A program made the position numbers and the translations under genes. From positions 1 through 54,467 of the forward strand of contig JAMLHL010000026.1 of assembly GCA_023957125.1 (NCBI GenBank): 54,467 nt of DNA, read 5' to 3'. The stretch is from Chitinophagaceae bacterium. Its GTDB lineage: Bacteria; Bacteroidota; Bacteroidia; Chitinophagales; Chitinophagaceae. How positions within the stretch are numbered: the stretch's first letter is position 1; each line of letters starts with the position of its first letter. Shown here piece after piece: positions 1 through 9,184 of this stretch. A model generated the notes under the pieces. The model did no database searches. It saw only the letters and a program-made list of their open reading frames with translations, and was not told where the DNA came from.

Positions 1-213
1 GGGTCGTACGTACCGCTGGTGTATCTGTTGTGCCGCCAGGTGCAATGCAGAGTAGCTACGCACGGCAAGGATAAACGCTGAAAGCATCTAAGCGTGAAAC
101 CTTCCACAAGATGAGTTTACTTTTAAGGGCCGTCGTAGACGACGACGTTGATAGGCTATAGGTATAAAGGTGGTAACATCAAAGCCAAGTAGTACTAATT
201 GCCCGTACGCTTT
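1..213 (+). rRNA. 23S ribosomal RNA, 3' end (partial)
   Basis: The window opens inside the last domain of 23S rRNA. Recognisable conserved pieces are the stretch around 60-110 that reads as the usual domain VI segment (AAACGCTGAAAGCATCTAAG) and the terminal AGTACTAATTGCCCGT near 190-206. The 5' part lies outside the window, so an rRNA operon enters from the left. The exact 3' end is estimated from where the T-rich spacer begins. Confidence 0.96.
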
Positions 214-311
214 AATTTTTTTATTACATCAAACGACGTTATTCGTTATTTCCCAATATGTACATTATTAATTTGAAATATCAAATTTGAAATTTCAAAT
301 TGTATATTCTT

Positions 312-421
312 ATGGTGCTTTTGCCGAGGGTATTCACCTCTTCCCATACCGAACAGAGAAGTTAAGCCCCTCATGGCCGATGGTACTGCACAACCATGCG
401 GGAGAGTAGGTAGGTGCCATA
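312..421 (+). rRNA. 5S ribosomal RNA
   Basis: About 110 nt, starting roughly 100 nt after the 23S end. It holds the typical 5S core (CCCATACCGAACAGAGAAGT at about 343-362) and complementary ends, TGGTGCTTTTGC at the 5' side and GGTGCCAT at the 3' side. It is the distal gene of the rRNA operon entering from the left and is followed directly by a strong terminator. Ends are accurate to a few bases. Confidence 0.95.
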
Positions 422-428
422 TTTATTG

Positions 429-458
429 AACCCGATCAGTAACTGGTCGGGTTTTTTT
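429..458 (+). terminator. rRNA operon intrinsic terminator
   Basis: AACCCGATCAGT and ACTGGTCGGGTT pair as a stem of about 11-12 bp (one mismatch) followed by a run of T at 452-458. It lies 8 nt after the 5S gene and would end the rRNA transcript. An identical copy is at 608-637. Confidence 0.92.
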
Positions 459-539
459 GTGCCTTGTGTGAGAAGTCTGGATGCTTCCTAAAACGATGTG
501 GCGGGGAGCGTGTGTATGTGACTGACAACCTTGAAACAC

Positions 540-705
540 GGTACTGCACAACCATGCGGGAGTCCCGCCTGTAGCGGGATAAAATCCGGTAGGTGCCATA
601 TTTATTGAACCCGATCAGTAACTGGTCGGGTTTTTTTGTGCCTTGTGTGAGAAGTCCGGATGCTTCCTGAAACGATGTGGCGGGGAGCGCGTGTATGTGA
701 CTGAC
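540..705 (+). repeat. Second, imperfect copy of the 5S 3' tail, terminator and flank
   Basis: Bases 540-562 repeat the last third of the 5S gene (382-404). After an insert of about 26 nt, bases 589-705 repeat 410-526: the 5S terminus, the whole terminator (608-637) and about 70 nt of downstream flank. The 106-nt block 421-526 versus 600-705 differs at only three positions. The insert at 563-588 begins with a small palindrome (TCCCGC, 5-nt loop, GCGGGA). The copy has no 5' two-thirds of 5S, so it cannot make a 5S RNA. It may be the scar of unequal recombination or insertion of a small palindromic repeat. Confidence 0.85.
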
Positions 706-895
706 TGTTGCAGCGAATAATTTTTCACTCACTTTCGCCGGCTCGAGGACTCCAGAACTCAGCCAGTTTTCAGCGTTTTCTCCGCAAGCCCGCTAACGTT
801 CCACTAAAAATGAGCGGTTTAAATCACCACTTTGCCACGGTTTCATTGAATTTATAGCCGTTGTATAATTCATTTTGATTCATAAAATTTATCCC

Positions 896-930
896 CAATA
901 AAGACAAAAATAAAATAATTGTCTTTATTG
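896..930. promoter_or_regulatory. 12-bp perfect inverted repeat (candidate operator)
   Basis: CAATAAAGACAA (896-907) and TTGTCTTTATTG (919-930) are exact reverse complements separated by 11 nt. The repeat sits directly upstream of the -7 box at 946-953, where a dimeric repressor could block RNA polymerase. It lacks a T-tract and is AT-rich, so an operator is more likely than a terminator. Confidence 0.5.
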
Positions 931-945
931 TAACGACAAATTTGT

Positions 946-953
946 TAATTTTG
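946..953 (+). promoter_or_regulatory. Bacteroidota -7 box (TAATTTTG)
   Basis: TAATTTTG fits the TAnnTTTG consensus. It ends 7 nt before the ATG at 961, implying a leaderless or nearly leaderless mRNA. A clean -33 TTTG at the standard spacing is not evident. Confidence 0.5.
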
Positions 954-960
954 TCTCCAT

Positions 961-2277
961 ATGAAGGATAAAATAAAAGAAATATTATCAGAATATGCGG
1001 ATAGTGAATATTTTGATAGATTGATTCCAAGAGACACCGATCTTATACCGGATTTGGAGAAAATGCAGGCAATCATCGGGCCGAGAAGAGTAGGCAAAAC
1101 TTCCGCAATGTTTCTAACCATGCGCGAATTGAAACAAAAAAAACGGCTTGCTGCCGGGCAGATCCTTTATTTTAATTTTGAAGACGACAGGTTGCAATTT
1201 CAAACGCAGGATATGGATTTAATCCTGCAGGCGCAGACCGAGCTTTATCCGGATATAAACCTAAAAGAGGTCCGGTTTTTCTTTGACGAAGTACAGGCTG
1301 CTCCCGGTTGGGAAGAGTTTTTGAACAGGATCAATGAAACTCTAACCAAGAAGATATGCTTTACAGGGAGTAACAGCGCCGTACTTCACACCAAAGTAAA
1401 GTCTGTGATGAGAGGAAGAAGCCTGGCAAGGGAACTGCTGCCGCTCTCGTTCCGGGAATATTGCAACTTCACCGGTGTCCAAACGGGTCAGTACGGAAAA
1501 GCAAAAACACAAACGATAGCTGCTTTTCAAAAATATTTGATCTATGGAGGGTTTCCGGAAACAACAATGCTTGGCGACAATATTGTACACTTGTCCTATC
1601 TCCAGGAATATTATAATGCCATGTTGTTGAGAGATATCGTGGAATACAACCAATTATCTAACTATAATTATCTCAGGGCTTTGTACAGGCATGCCACCAC
1701 CACTATCGGTAAAACGGTAAGTGTACGGAGATTATTTAATCAAATAAAGTCACAAGGTTATAATGTTTCGCTCAACAGCCTTTATGATGTTATGGATATG
1801 GCTGAAAATGCGTATTTATTTAAGCGGATCAGTAAGTTTGATCATTCATCGCTCAAATCGGCTAAGTCGGATAAAAAGATATACTGGATAGACAATGGCT
1901 TATTGAATGCAATTACAACCCAGTACACTTCTAATAAAGGACAATTACTGGAAAATCTTGTCTTTTGGGAATTATACCGGAAATATGGTAATGTGTATAA
2001 TAATAATGTTTTTTACTACAAAGATGGAACTTCGGAATGCGACTTTATAGTGCAAACGCATGAAGAAAAGTTAGTGCCTGTTCAGGTTTGCTGGTCTTTC
2101 TCAGCAATCGGCACCAGGGATAGGGAGTTGAAAGGATTACTTAAGGCCTGTGGTTATTCGGGGAGTAAACAGGCCTGGATGATCAGTTCAGATGAAGAAG
2201 ATGATCTTGTTTTGGATGGAGTGAATATTAAAATCATTCCGGCCTGGAAATGGCTTTTATTTAGCGAAAACTTTTAA
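961..2277 (+). CDS. AAA+ ATPase with C-terminal DUF4143 domain
   Basis: The 438-aa protein has a Walker A motif GPRRVGKT (about residues 40-47), a Walker B FFFDEVQ (106-112) and the sensor-like FTGSNS near 134-139. The C-terminal half carries the DUF4143 region, including ECDFIV and PVQVCW near residues 360-380, which resembles a PD-(D/E)xK-like fold. Family members are common in bacteria and archaea, often as strain-variable single genes; their substrate is not established, though roles in DNA or toxin/antitoxin-type processes have been suggested. Length is normal and no lesion is visible. It stands alone between the rRNA operon and the ABC exporter, with its own promoter and palindrome. Family assignment is firm; function unknown. 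Confidence 0.92.
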   Translation: MKDKIKEILSEYADSEYFDRLIPRDTDLIPDLEKMQAIIGPRRVGKTSAMFLTMRELKQKKRLAAGQILYFNFEDDRLQFQTQDMDLILQAQTELYPDINLKEVRFFFDEVQAAPGWEEFLNRINETLTKKICFTGSNSAVLHTKVKSVMRGRSLARELLPLSFREYCNFTGVQTGQYGKAKTQTIAAFQKYLIYGGFPETTMLGDNIVHLSYLQEYYNAMLLRDIVEYNQLSNYNYLRALYRHATTTIGKTVSVRRLFNQIKSQGYNVSLNSLYDVMDMAENAYLFKRISKFDHSSLKSAKSDKKIYWIDNGLLNAITTQYTSNKGQLLENLVFWELYRKYGNVYNNNVFYYKDGTSECDFIVQTHEEKLVPVQVCWSFSAIGTRDRELKGLLKACGYSGSKQAWMISSDEEDDLVLDGVNIKIIPAWKWLLFSENF

Positions 2278-2411
2278 ATATGGCATATTTATATTCCGTT
2301 AGCCCCGTTTCACACGAAAAATGTTTAACCCCTCCAACTCATCCTCCATTTTTTGGTTTATTTCGCTATTTTCATTAGCATTAGCTCTTGTATCTAAACG
2401 AAACCTGACGA

Positions 2412-4199
2412 ATGAATATTCTTTGGCACTATCTCAAACCGCATCGCTGGCTGATGGTACTGGCGCTGTCTTTAGCCGGAGCAGCGCAATTGCTCACGCT
2501 GATTGATCCCCTGATCTTCGGAAAGATCATTGACGATTATGCTACTAACCCCGGAACTAAAACTGAGAAGGAATTAGTCAACGGCGTGATTTTCTGGTTG
2601 CTGGTGGCAGTTGCTATTGCTTTGCTGGCGCGGCTTGCCAAAGCGCTGCAGGATTATGTGATGCGGCTGGCTGTGCAAAAATTCGGGATGCAGATCTTTA
2701 ACGATGGTTTAAAGCAAACCCTCCGGCTTTCCTTCCAGGAGTTTGAAGGACAAAGAAGCGGCGAGACGCTTTCCGTGCTGCAGAAAGTACGTACTGATAC
2801 CGAACGGTTCATCAATTCGTTCATCAATATCCTTTTTTCTTCCCTTATCGGTATCGGCTTTTTAATATGGTATGCTGTTACCAGGCACTGGTTGCTGATA
2901 CCGGTTTTTGTGATTGGCGTAGTGGTGTTGGGCGGGCTTACCGGACTGCTGAGCAAAAAAATAAAAACGCTGCAACGCTCCATCAACCGCGAAACCAACC
3001 AGATGTCGGGCGCTATTACCGAATCACTACGCAATATTGAGTTGGTTAAAAGCCTCGGACTTACCTATCCCGAAATCAGGAGGCTGAGAGACCATACCAA
3101 AAAAATATTCGACCTCGAAATACAGAAGGTAAAAAAAGTTCGGATGCTCAGCTTCTTACAAAGCTCGGCGCTTACTTTATTGCGGCAATCCATCTTGTTC
3201 ATTTTATTGTGGCTTATCTTCCGGCACGTGCTTACCACCGGGGAGCTGATCAGTATGCAATTCATCTCCACTACTATATTTGGCCCGCTGCAGGATCTGG
3301 GCAATATCATTCTTTCCTACCGGGAGGCGGAGGCGTCTCTCATGAATTTCGACCGGCTGATGAAAAAACCGGTGGAAACCCGGCCGGAGGAGCCGGTTGC
3401 GATCGGGCCGTTGGAATCCCTGCGCTTTGAGCACGTGGTGTTTCGCCATACCAGCGCCCCGGTGAACGCGATTGATGATGTCTCCTTCGCGTTGAAAAGT
3501 GGCGATACGATTGCCTTTGTGGGACCCTCCGGATCGGGGAAATCTACTTTGCTGAAATTGCTGGTGGGTTTGTACCGCCCGGTAAAAGGGGAGATATACT
3601 TTAATGATATCCCCGCCGCGGATATCCGCTATAATGAAATGCGTCGCCAGATTGGATTTGTAACGCAGGACACGCAGTTATTTTTTGGAACCATAAAAGA
3701 AAACCTCCTGTTTGTGAAGCCCGGGGCAACGGATGAGGAAATACGCCATGCCCTGCACCAGGCGTCCTGTGAGGCGATGCTTGCCCGTTCCGCTAAAGGG
3801 CTGGACACAGTTTTAGGGGAAAGCGGCATGAAATTGTCGGGAGGCGAAAAGCAACGGATCGCCATAGCCCGGGCCTTGTTACGGCAGCCGCGACTGCTGA
3901 TCTTTGATGAAGCTACTTCCGCGCTGGACTCGCTTACCGAAGAATCCATCACGGAAACCATCAAATCTATTTCCGCGCAAAGAGATCCGATCACCATCTT
4001 AATAGCCCACCGGCTGTCCACCATCATGCATGCGGATATCATTTATGTGCTGGAAAAAGGAAAGGTAGCCGAGTCGGGCAGCCATGATTTCCTGGTAGAA
4101 AAAAAAGGATTGTATTATGCCATGTGGCGGCAGCAGATTGGAGAAAGAAGAAGTGAGCCCGTGATGGTGGAGGAGGACAACGACACCGGGGAGGAATGA
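2412..4199 (+). CDS. ABC exporter, fused permease and ATPase (MsbA/MdlB type)
   Basis: This is a 595-aa half-transporter. An N-terminal transmembrane domain (about residues 1-320, six hydrophobic spans beginning around residue 14) is followed by a nucleotide-binding domain. Walker A GPSGSGKST lies near 371-379, the signature LSGGEKQRIAIARAL near 475, Walker B LLIFDEATSALD near 495-506 and the H-loop IAHRLST near 531. All catalytic motifs are intact, so it should act as a homodimeric exporter in the inner membrane, moving lipid, peptide or drug-like substrates outward; the substrate cannot be read from the sequence. The ATG at 2412 begins the usual short cytoplasmic segment. The 3' end meets the convergent esterase gene. 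No partner permease is adjacent. Confidence 0.93.
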   Translation: MNILWHYLKPHRWLMVLALSLAGAAQLLTLIDPLIFGKIIDDYATNPGTKTEKELVNGVIFWLLVAVAIALLARLAKALQDYVMRLAVQKFGMQIFNDGLKQTLRLSFQEFEGQRSGETLSVLQKVRTDTERFINSFINILFSSLIGIGFLIWYAVTRHWLLIPVFVIGVVVLGGLTGLLSKKIKTLQRSINRETNQMSGAITESLRNIELVKSLGLTYPEIRRLRDHTKKIFDLEIQKVKKVRMLSFLQSSALTLLRQSILFILLWLIFRHVLTTGELISMQFISTTIFGPLQDLGNIILSYREAEASLMNFDRLMKKPVETRPEEPVAIGPLESLRFEHVVFRHTSAPVNAIDDVSFALKSGDTIAFVGPSGSGKSTLLKLLVGLYRPVKGEIYFNDIPAADIRYNEMRRQIGFVTQDTQLFFGTIKENLLFVKPGATDEEIRHALHQASCEAMLARSAKGLDTVLGESGMKLSGGEKQRIAIARALLRQPRLLIFDEATSALDSLTEESITETIKSISAQRDPITILIAHRLSTIMHADIIYVLEKGKVAESGSHDFLVEKKGLYYAMWRQQIGERRSEPVMVEEDNDTGEE

Positions 4200-4296
4200 C
4201 ACAAATACCTGTTTTAAACAATATTTGGACGGAAAAGGGAAAGATATTGCCCTGGTTACTGCGTATCCTTACAAGCCTTTTTAATTGCGATCCGCT

Positions 4297-5613
4297 CTAT
4301 TCTCCTTTCAACTTATTCACGATCCACTCATTCAGTTTTTCCCTCTGTTCGGGGAAGGTCCAGTGCCCCGTTTCCGGAACCGTAAACAATTCTTTGGACG
4401 CGGTGATCACGTTGTAAGCTGCGAACATGGAGGTAGGCGGACAGGTTTCATCATTAAAACCCAGGGTATATATTCCCGGCACTTTCAGTTGCCTCGCAAA
4501 GTTCACTACATCATAATACCCTGCCGTATTGATCTTTTCCCGGGTGTTGTTGAATGTAAGATTATTTTTATCAAACAGATGTGGCCATCCTCCGGCGCGG
4601 CCTTTTAAATACCCCGTTACATCGGATAAGGCGGGATAGAATGAGGCGAGGAACTTTACACGTGGGTCAAGCGCAGCGGTTACGATGGACAAAGCCCCAC
4701 CCTGGCTGCCACCTATAACTCCCAGATTTTTTCCATCATATTGGGGAAGGCTTGTCAAAAAATCATTGGCCCGTATGCAACCAAGATAAACGCGTTTGTA
4801 ATAATAGCGGTCTTTGTCGTCTAAATTATAGTTCCAATACCCTGCAAACGCCCCTGCCATGAGATTGCTATAAACAGATGCATCCAGGGTAACCGGTATT
4901 CCATGAATACCAATCTGGAAAGTGATTATACCTTTTTCAGCATTGGCAATATCCCCATAATAAGGCCGGGCGCCGGCTCCGGGAACTTGTAACAAGGCGG
5001 GATATTTCCCTTCTTTTTTAGGTACACACAATATCCCGTAAAGCCTTGTACCTACCTTATAATGCTGAAGGTTGACATGATATACATTGACATTTTCTGT
5101 GCAGCGCTCAGGAAGTAAAGTCATTCCTGCATCGAGTGGTATCTCTGCCAGTTCGGCTTTTGCCGTAGTCCAGAAATTGTGAAAATCCGGAGGGTTGCCA
5201 ACAGTGGGTTCGATTTGCAATGGATTGAAACCGGCTGTAGCCAGTCCTCTGTAGGTTTTTCCGTTTACAAAGGCAGTGACTGTGCAGCGTAAAAATCCGG
5301 GAGTTTTCAGGGTGCCGCCGTCTATGCTAAGGATACCGTTGGCTATGCTCAGTGAATCTTTTTTTGTTGCCTCCATCCTTTCCGGCCCCACTTCGTATTT
5401 CACTATGGCATTTTTTAACGCATTTCCACTTTGTAAAACCGTAATGGTAAACTTTACTTTTTCACCCGGTTTATAGGTCCAGTCTGAGTGATCCGGAGCC
5501 ACCACCACTTTGATCAATTGTTGGGCAGGCTGGCCTATGCCATAGCTGATAAAGGCGGAGCAGGCGAACACCAGCGCAAGGCGGCGAATGATTAGGGAGG
5601 TAATAAAGCGCAT
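4297..5613 (-). CDS. Secreted AXE1-type acetyl esterase (acetylxylan esterase/cephalosporin deacetylase family)
   Basis: The protein is 438 aa from the ATG at 5613, which starts a signal peptide (hydrophobic core LALVFACSAFISYG). Longer readings add 22 unhelpful residues. An N-terminal beta-sandwich-like region is followed by an alpha/beta hydrolase. The nucleophile motif GGSQGG (Ser about residue 301), an Asp in DETCPP (about 387) and a His in TGHW (about 416) form a complete triad. The family removes acetyl groups from xylan, sugars or cephalosporins. Periplasmic or surface deacetylation of plant polysaccharide is the natural inference, but no polysaccharide-utilisation genes (SusC/D) adjoin it. 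It is convergent with the ABC exporter and divergent from the large outer-membrane-like gene. Confidence 0.88.
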   Translation of the reverse strand: MRFITSLIIRRLALVFACSAFISYGIGQPAQQLIKVVVAPDHSDWTYKPGEKVKFTITVLQSGNALKNAIVKYEVGPERMEATKKDSLSIANGILSIDGGTLKTPGFLRCTVTAFVNGKTYRGLATAGFNPLQIEPTVGNPPDFHNFWTTAKAELAEIPLDAGMTLLPERCTENVNVYHVNLQHYKVGTRLYGILCVPKKEGKYPALLQVPGAGARPYYGDIANAEKGIITFQIGIHGIPVTLDASVYSNLMAGAFAGYWNYNLDDKDRYYYKRVYLGCIRANDFLTSLPQYDGKNLGVIGGSQGGALSIVTAALDPRVKFLASFYPALSDVTGYLKGRAGGWPHLFDKNNLTFNNTREKINTAGYYDVVNFARQLKVPGIYTLGFNDETCPPTSMFAAYNVITASKELFTVPETGHWTFPEQREKLNEWIVNKLKGE

Positions 5614-5698
5614 AATGAAATTTTTATTGAAAATATGGCTTTTTCTCCTTGATATACAATAATTTCTAACTTTAGGCATTGTTACAAAAACAGGAGGA

Positions 5699-8600
5699 TT
5701 GAAAAACCGGCTGCTATTGATATTATTGTGTTTATTGGGTGTTCAATTGGGAACCGCGCAGGAAAATCCTTCTCTCTCCAACCTCCGGAAAAAATACCTG
5801 CCTGTAACATCCGATACTCTTTTACTGGATACCCTGAGCATTGTTCCCGAAACGTTTTTAATAGAAAATATAGACAGCAGTGATTACTCGCTGGATATTT
5901 TTAACGCCCGGCTTATCTGGAAGAAAAAACCGCAGCGGGATTTTGTAAACGTTTCCTACCGGGTTTTTCCGGGAAAGTTTAACCCGGTTTACCAGCGTCT
6001 GCGGTTTGATAGTATCAGTAACTATTTTCTCGCCCCGCCTGTGAGCGGGGAAAGCTTATCCGGGATCGGGAATTCTATCTTTGATTTTGGCAACATTAAT
6101 TACAACGGCAGCTTTGGCAGGGGATTGTCTTTTGGAAACCAGCAGGACGTGGTGCTGAATTCCACCCTTAACCTGCAGATGAACGGTTATCTCGCTGATA
6201 GTATTCAGATCGCCGCTGCTATTACCGACAGCAATATTCCTATACAACCGGACGGCAATACCCAAAATCTGAATGAATTTGATAAAGTATTTATCCAGTT
6301 TAAAAAGAGGGGCTGGCATTTTGATATAGGGGATATTGACATCCGCCAGCAAAAGCATTATTTTCTGAACTATTATTCCCGCCTACAGGGTGCGGCTTTT
6401 GAGCAACAAAACAAAATAGGGGCAGGCGTGAACAACCGGTTGATGCTGAGCGGCGCTATTGCAAAAGGAAAATATACACGAAATATCTTCAATGGTCTGG
6501 AAGGCAATCAGGGCCCGTACCGGCTGCAGGGACCCAATAATGAACTGTTTTTCATAGTGCTCGCCGGAACAGAACGCGTATATATTGACGGGGAATTAAT
6601 GCAACGCGGGGAGGACCAGGATTACGTGATCAATTACAATACGGCGGAACTTACTTTCACACCCAGGCAAATGATCACCAAGGATAAGCGGATCCAGGTA
6701 GAGTTTGCCTATGCAGACCGGAACTTCCTTAATTCGCAGTTGTTTGTTTCGGACGAAGCGGAGATCAATGAAAAACTAAAACTGAGAGTGGCGGCTTATT
6801 CAAATGTGGATGCAAAAAATTCCCCGGTCAATCAAACCCTGGACCCGCTGCAGAAACAATTTTTATCCGATATCGGCGACAGCATCTACCAGGCGCTGTA
6901 TCCTTCACAGGTACCGGATACTTTTTCCGTTAATAAAATATTGTATAAAAAAATTGACACTGTTTATAACAACAACGTACACGATTCCGTGTATGTATAT
7001 GCCACTTCTCCCGGAGAAAGTTTATACAACCTTGCTTTTACCGAAGTCGGACAGGGCAATGGGGATTATATACCGGATGAAACCAGCGCAGCCAACGGAA
7101 AATTATTTAAGTGGGTGGCTCCCGGCGCCAATAATGAAAAGCAGGGCAGATACGATCCCGTAATATTACTGGTTACGCCTAAGAAGCAACAGGTCGTTAG
7201 CGTTGGTGCGGATTATAAAATTACGGAACATACTAATTTGAGCGCTGAGATGGCCATGAGTAATTATGACATCAATACTTTTTCAAAAAAAGATAAAGAA
7301 GACAACAAGGGATATGCTGTAAAAATGCAATTGACCGATGCCCGCCCGTTCAGGAAAAGTTCCCCGGATCTGATGCTGAAAACCCGGTTGAATTACGAAT
7401 GGGTGCAAAACCGGTTCAGACCCGTGGAACGTTTGCGGAATGTAGAGTTTTTCAGGGGCTGGGGCTTGCCTTTGAATTATGTTCAGGAGGCAACGGAAAA
7501 CCTGGTGCAGGCAGGTGTGGAACTTAATGGCGCCAATGGAGATCTGATAGGCTATCAGGTTGAAAATTATACCCGCAGCGACGGGTATAAAGGCGTGAAA
7601 AACCTGGTGCAGTACAAAGCCGATTACGGAAACTGGCATCTGAACAATCAATTTGTTGTTACCACTTTCAGTCAGCCCGATCAAAAGGGTTATTATCTAA
7701 AACCCGGTATTGACGTCTCACGGTTGTTTCCCCGGATAGGGAACTACCGGATCGGGGGAGGATATACCTCCGAACGGAACGACCTGCGCTACCGGCAGTA
7801 CGATTCCCTGAATGCCGGCAGCTTTTCGTATGCTATCTGGCAGGCCTACCTGAAATCTCCTATGGAAAAACCAAACAAGTGGGGGCTGAGCTATTATACA
7901 AGAAGCGACAAATATCCCTATCAGGCAAAACTGGTTCCTTCGGACCGAAGTAGTAACATCAATGCCTACACGGAGTTGATGAAAAATGAAAAACATCAGT
8001 TGAAGGTAAATCTGACCTACAGGAAACTGACGGTAACAGACACGAAGGTAACCACCCAACAGCCGGAGGAAACCGTGTTGGGCAGAGCCGAATATTTTAT
8101 CAACGAACTGAAAGGGCTGATCAATGGGAACATATTGTACGAAGTAGGAACGGGGCAGGAACAGAAACGCGATTTTACTTATGTGGAAGTGCCTCCCGGA
8201 CAGGGAGAATATACCTGGAATGATTACAATGGAAATGGTATTCCGGAACTGAATGAATTTGAGTTATCCCAGTTTCGCGACCAGGCAAAATATATCCGGA
8301 TTTTTACCCCCACCAACGATTTCATAAAAGCCAACTATCTGCAGTTCAATTACAGTTTTATAATCAATCCCCGGTCCGTTATTGACCTGTCGAAAGCAGC
8401 GGGTTTTCGGAAATTTCTCACCCGGTTATATTTCCAGAGTTCACTGCAGGTAAATAAGAAGGAAAATTCCGATCGGTTACAGTTCAATCCTTTTGCAGTG
8501 CCCTGGCAGGATACTTCCCTGATCCTCCTTAACCAGGTATTCAGTAATTCATTTTCCTTCAACCGCTTCAGCAGTGTTTGGGGCATGGATGTCAATAATG

Positions 8601-9184
8601 TCCGGAACAACAATAAAGCTTTTCTGACCTATGGCTATGAAAGCCGGCGGGTCAATGATTGGAATATAAGGGGAAGATGGAATCTCAGCCGTTCTTTTCT
8701 GCTGGAACTGGTTGGTAAGAAAAATGAAAACCAGCTGGTAACCCCCAATTTTGATAACCGGAACTACCACATTGAGGCTTATGGCGTTGAACCGCGACTG
8801 TCTTTCATCCGGGGAACCGGCTTCAGAACGGTTGTGGGATACAAACTGGATCATAAGGTTAATACGGATTCTGTGCAAAAGGCGATCATCCATTCTCTTA
8901 CGGGAGAGGTAAAATACAATGTACTTTCCAGCAGTTCCATCACCGGTAAATTCACTTACAGCCAAATCCGGTACGATGATCCCGGAAGCGGCAACATTCC
9001 CAATACCAGCGTTTCCTATATCATGCTGGATGCGTTATTGCCGGGTAAAAATTTTCTCTGGACGCTTGATTTCAGCAAGCGGCTGACTTCTTACCTGGAG
9101 TTGAATTTTCAATATGAGGGTAGAAAAGCGGGTCATTCCCATACGGTACATATCGGGAGGGCGTCCCTCAGGGCCCTGTTTTAG
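5699..9184 (+). CDS. Large exported protein, probable outer-membrane beta-barrel, unknown function
   Basis: The 1161-aa protein begins with a clear signal peptide (LLLILLCLLGVQLGTAQ). The start is inferred as TTG at 5699 behind AGGAGG at 5692-5697; spacing is very short, so the start is uncertain. The body is rich in alternating aromatic/polar beta-strand-like stretches with many Asn, Tyr and Arg, and ends with a strand-like segment and a terminal Phe, as in outer-membrane barrels. An acidic loop DYNGNGIPELNEFE (about residues 841-854) resembles a calcium-binding EF-hand or dockerin loop. I recognise no named domain and no TonB box. It is divergent from the esterase and followed by a long gap, so it is probably a single-gene unit. 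Confidence 0.75.
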   Translation: MKNRLLLILLCLLGVQLGTAQENPSLSNLRKKYLPVTSDTLLLDTLSIVPETFLIENIDSSDYSLDIFNARLIWKKKPQRDFVNVSYRVFPGKFNPVYQRLRFDSISNYFLAPPVSGESLSGIGNSIFDFGNINYNGSFGRGLSFGNQQDVVLNSTLNLQMNGYLADSIQIAAAITDSNIPIQPDGNTQNLNEFDKVFIQFKKRGWHFDIGDIDIRQQKHYFLNYYSRLQGAAFEQQNKIGAGVNNRLMLSGAIAKGKYTRNIFNGLEGNQGPYRLQGPNNELFFIVLAGTERVYIDGELMQRGEDQDYVINYNTAELTFTPRQMITKDKRIQVEFAYADRNFLNSQLFVSDEAEINEKLKLRVAAYSNVDAKNSPVNQTLDPLQKQFLSDIGDSIYQALYPSQVPDTFSVNKILYKKIDTVYNNNVHDSVYVYATSPGESLYNLAFTEVGQGNGDYIPDETSAANGKLFKWVAPGANNEKQGRYDPVILLVTPKKQQVVSVGADYKITEHTNLSAEMAMSNYDINTFSKKDKEDNKGYAVKMQLTDARPFRKSSPDLMLKTRLNYEWVQNRFRPVERLRNVEFFRGWGLPLNYVQEATENLVQAGVELNGANGDLIGYQVENYTRSDGYKGVKNLVQYKADYGNWHLNNQFVVTTFSQPDQKGYYLKPGIDVSRLFPRIGNYRIGGGYTSERNDLRYRQYDSLNAGSFSYAIWQAYLKSPMEKPNKWGLSYYTRSDKYPYQAKLVPSDRSSNINAYTELMKNEKHQLKVNLTYRKLTVTDTKVTTQQPEETVLGRAEYFINELKGLINGNILYEVGTGQEQKRDFTYVEVPPGQGEYTWNDYNGNGIPELNEFELSQFRDQAKYIRIFTPTNDFIKANYLQFNYSFIINPRSVIDLSKAAGFRKFLTRLYFQSSLQVNKKENSDRLQFNPFAVPWQDTSLILLNQVFSNSFSFNRFSSVWGMDVNNVRNNNKAFLTYGYESRRVNDWNIRGRWNLSRSFLLELVGKKNENQLVTPNFDNRNYHIEAYGVEPRLSFIRGTGFRTVVGYKLDHKVNTDSVQKAIIHSLTGEVKYNVLSSSSITGKFTYSQIRYDDPGSGNIPNTSVSYIMLDALLPGKNFLWTLDFSKRLTSYLELNFQYEGRKAGHSHTVHIGRASLRALF

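Larger units (their letters stand above)
706..960. other. Intergenic region before the DUF4143 ATPase
   Basis: No convincing gene. The first 150 nt show nothing I recognise; the last 70 nt hold a 12-bp inverted repeat and a -7 box, listed separately. Confidence 0.6.

Noticed and set aside
436..732. 98-aa minus-strand frame
   Set aside because: It lies across the duplicated rRNA terminators and its repeated protein segments mirror the DNA duplication; no family match.
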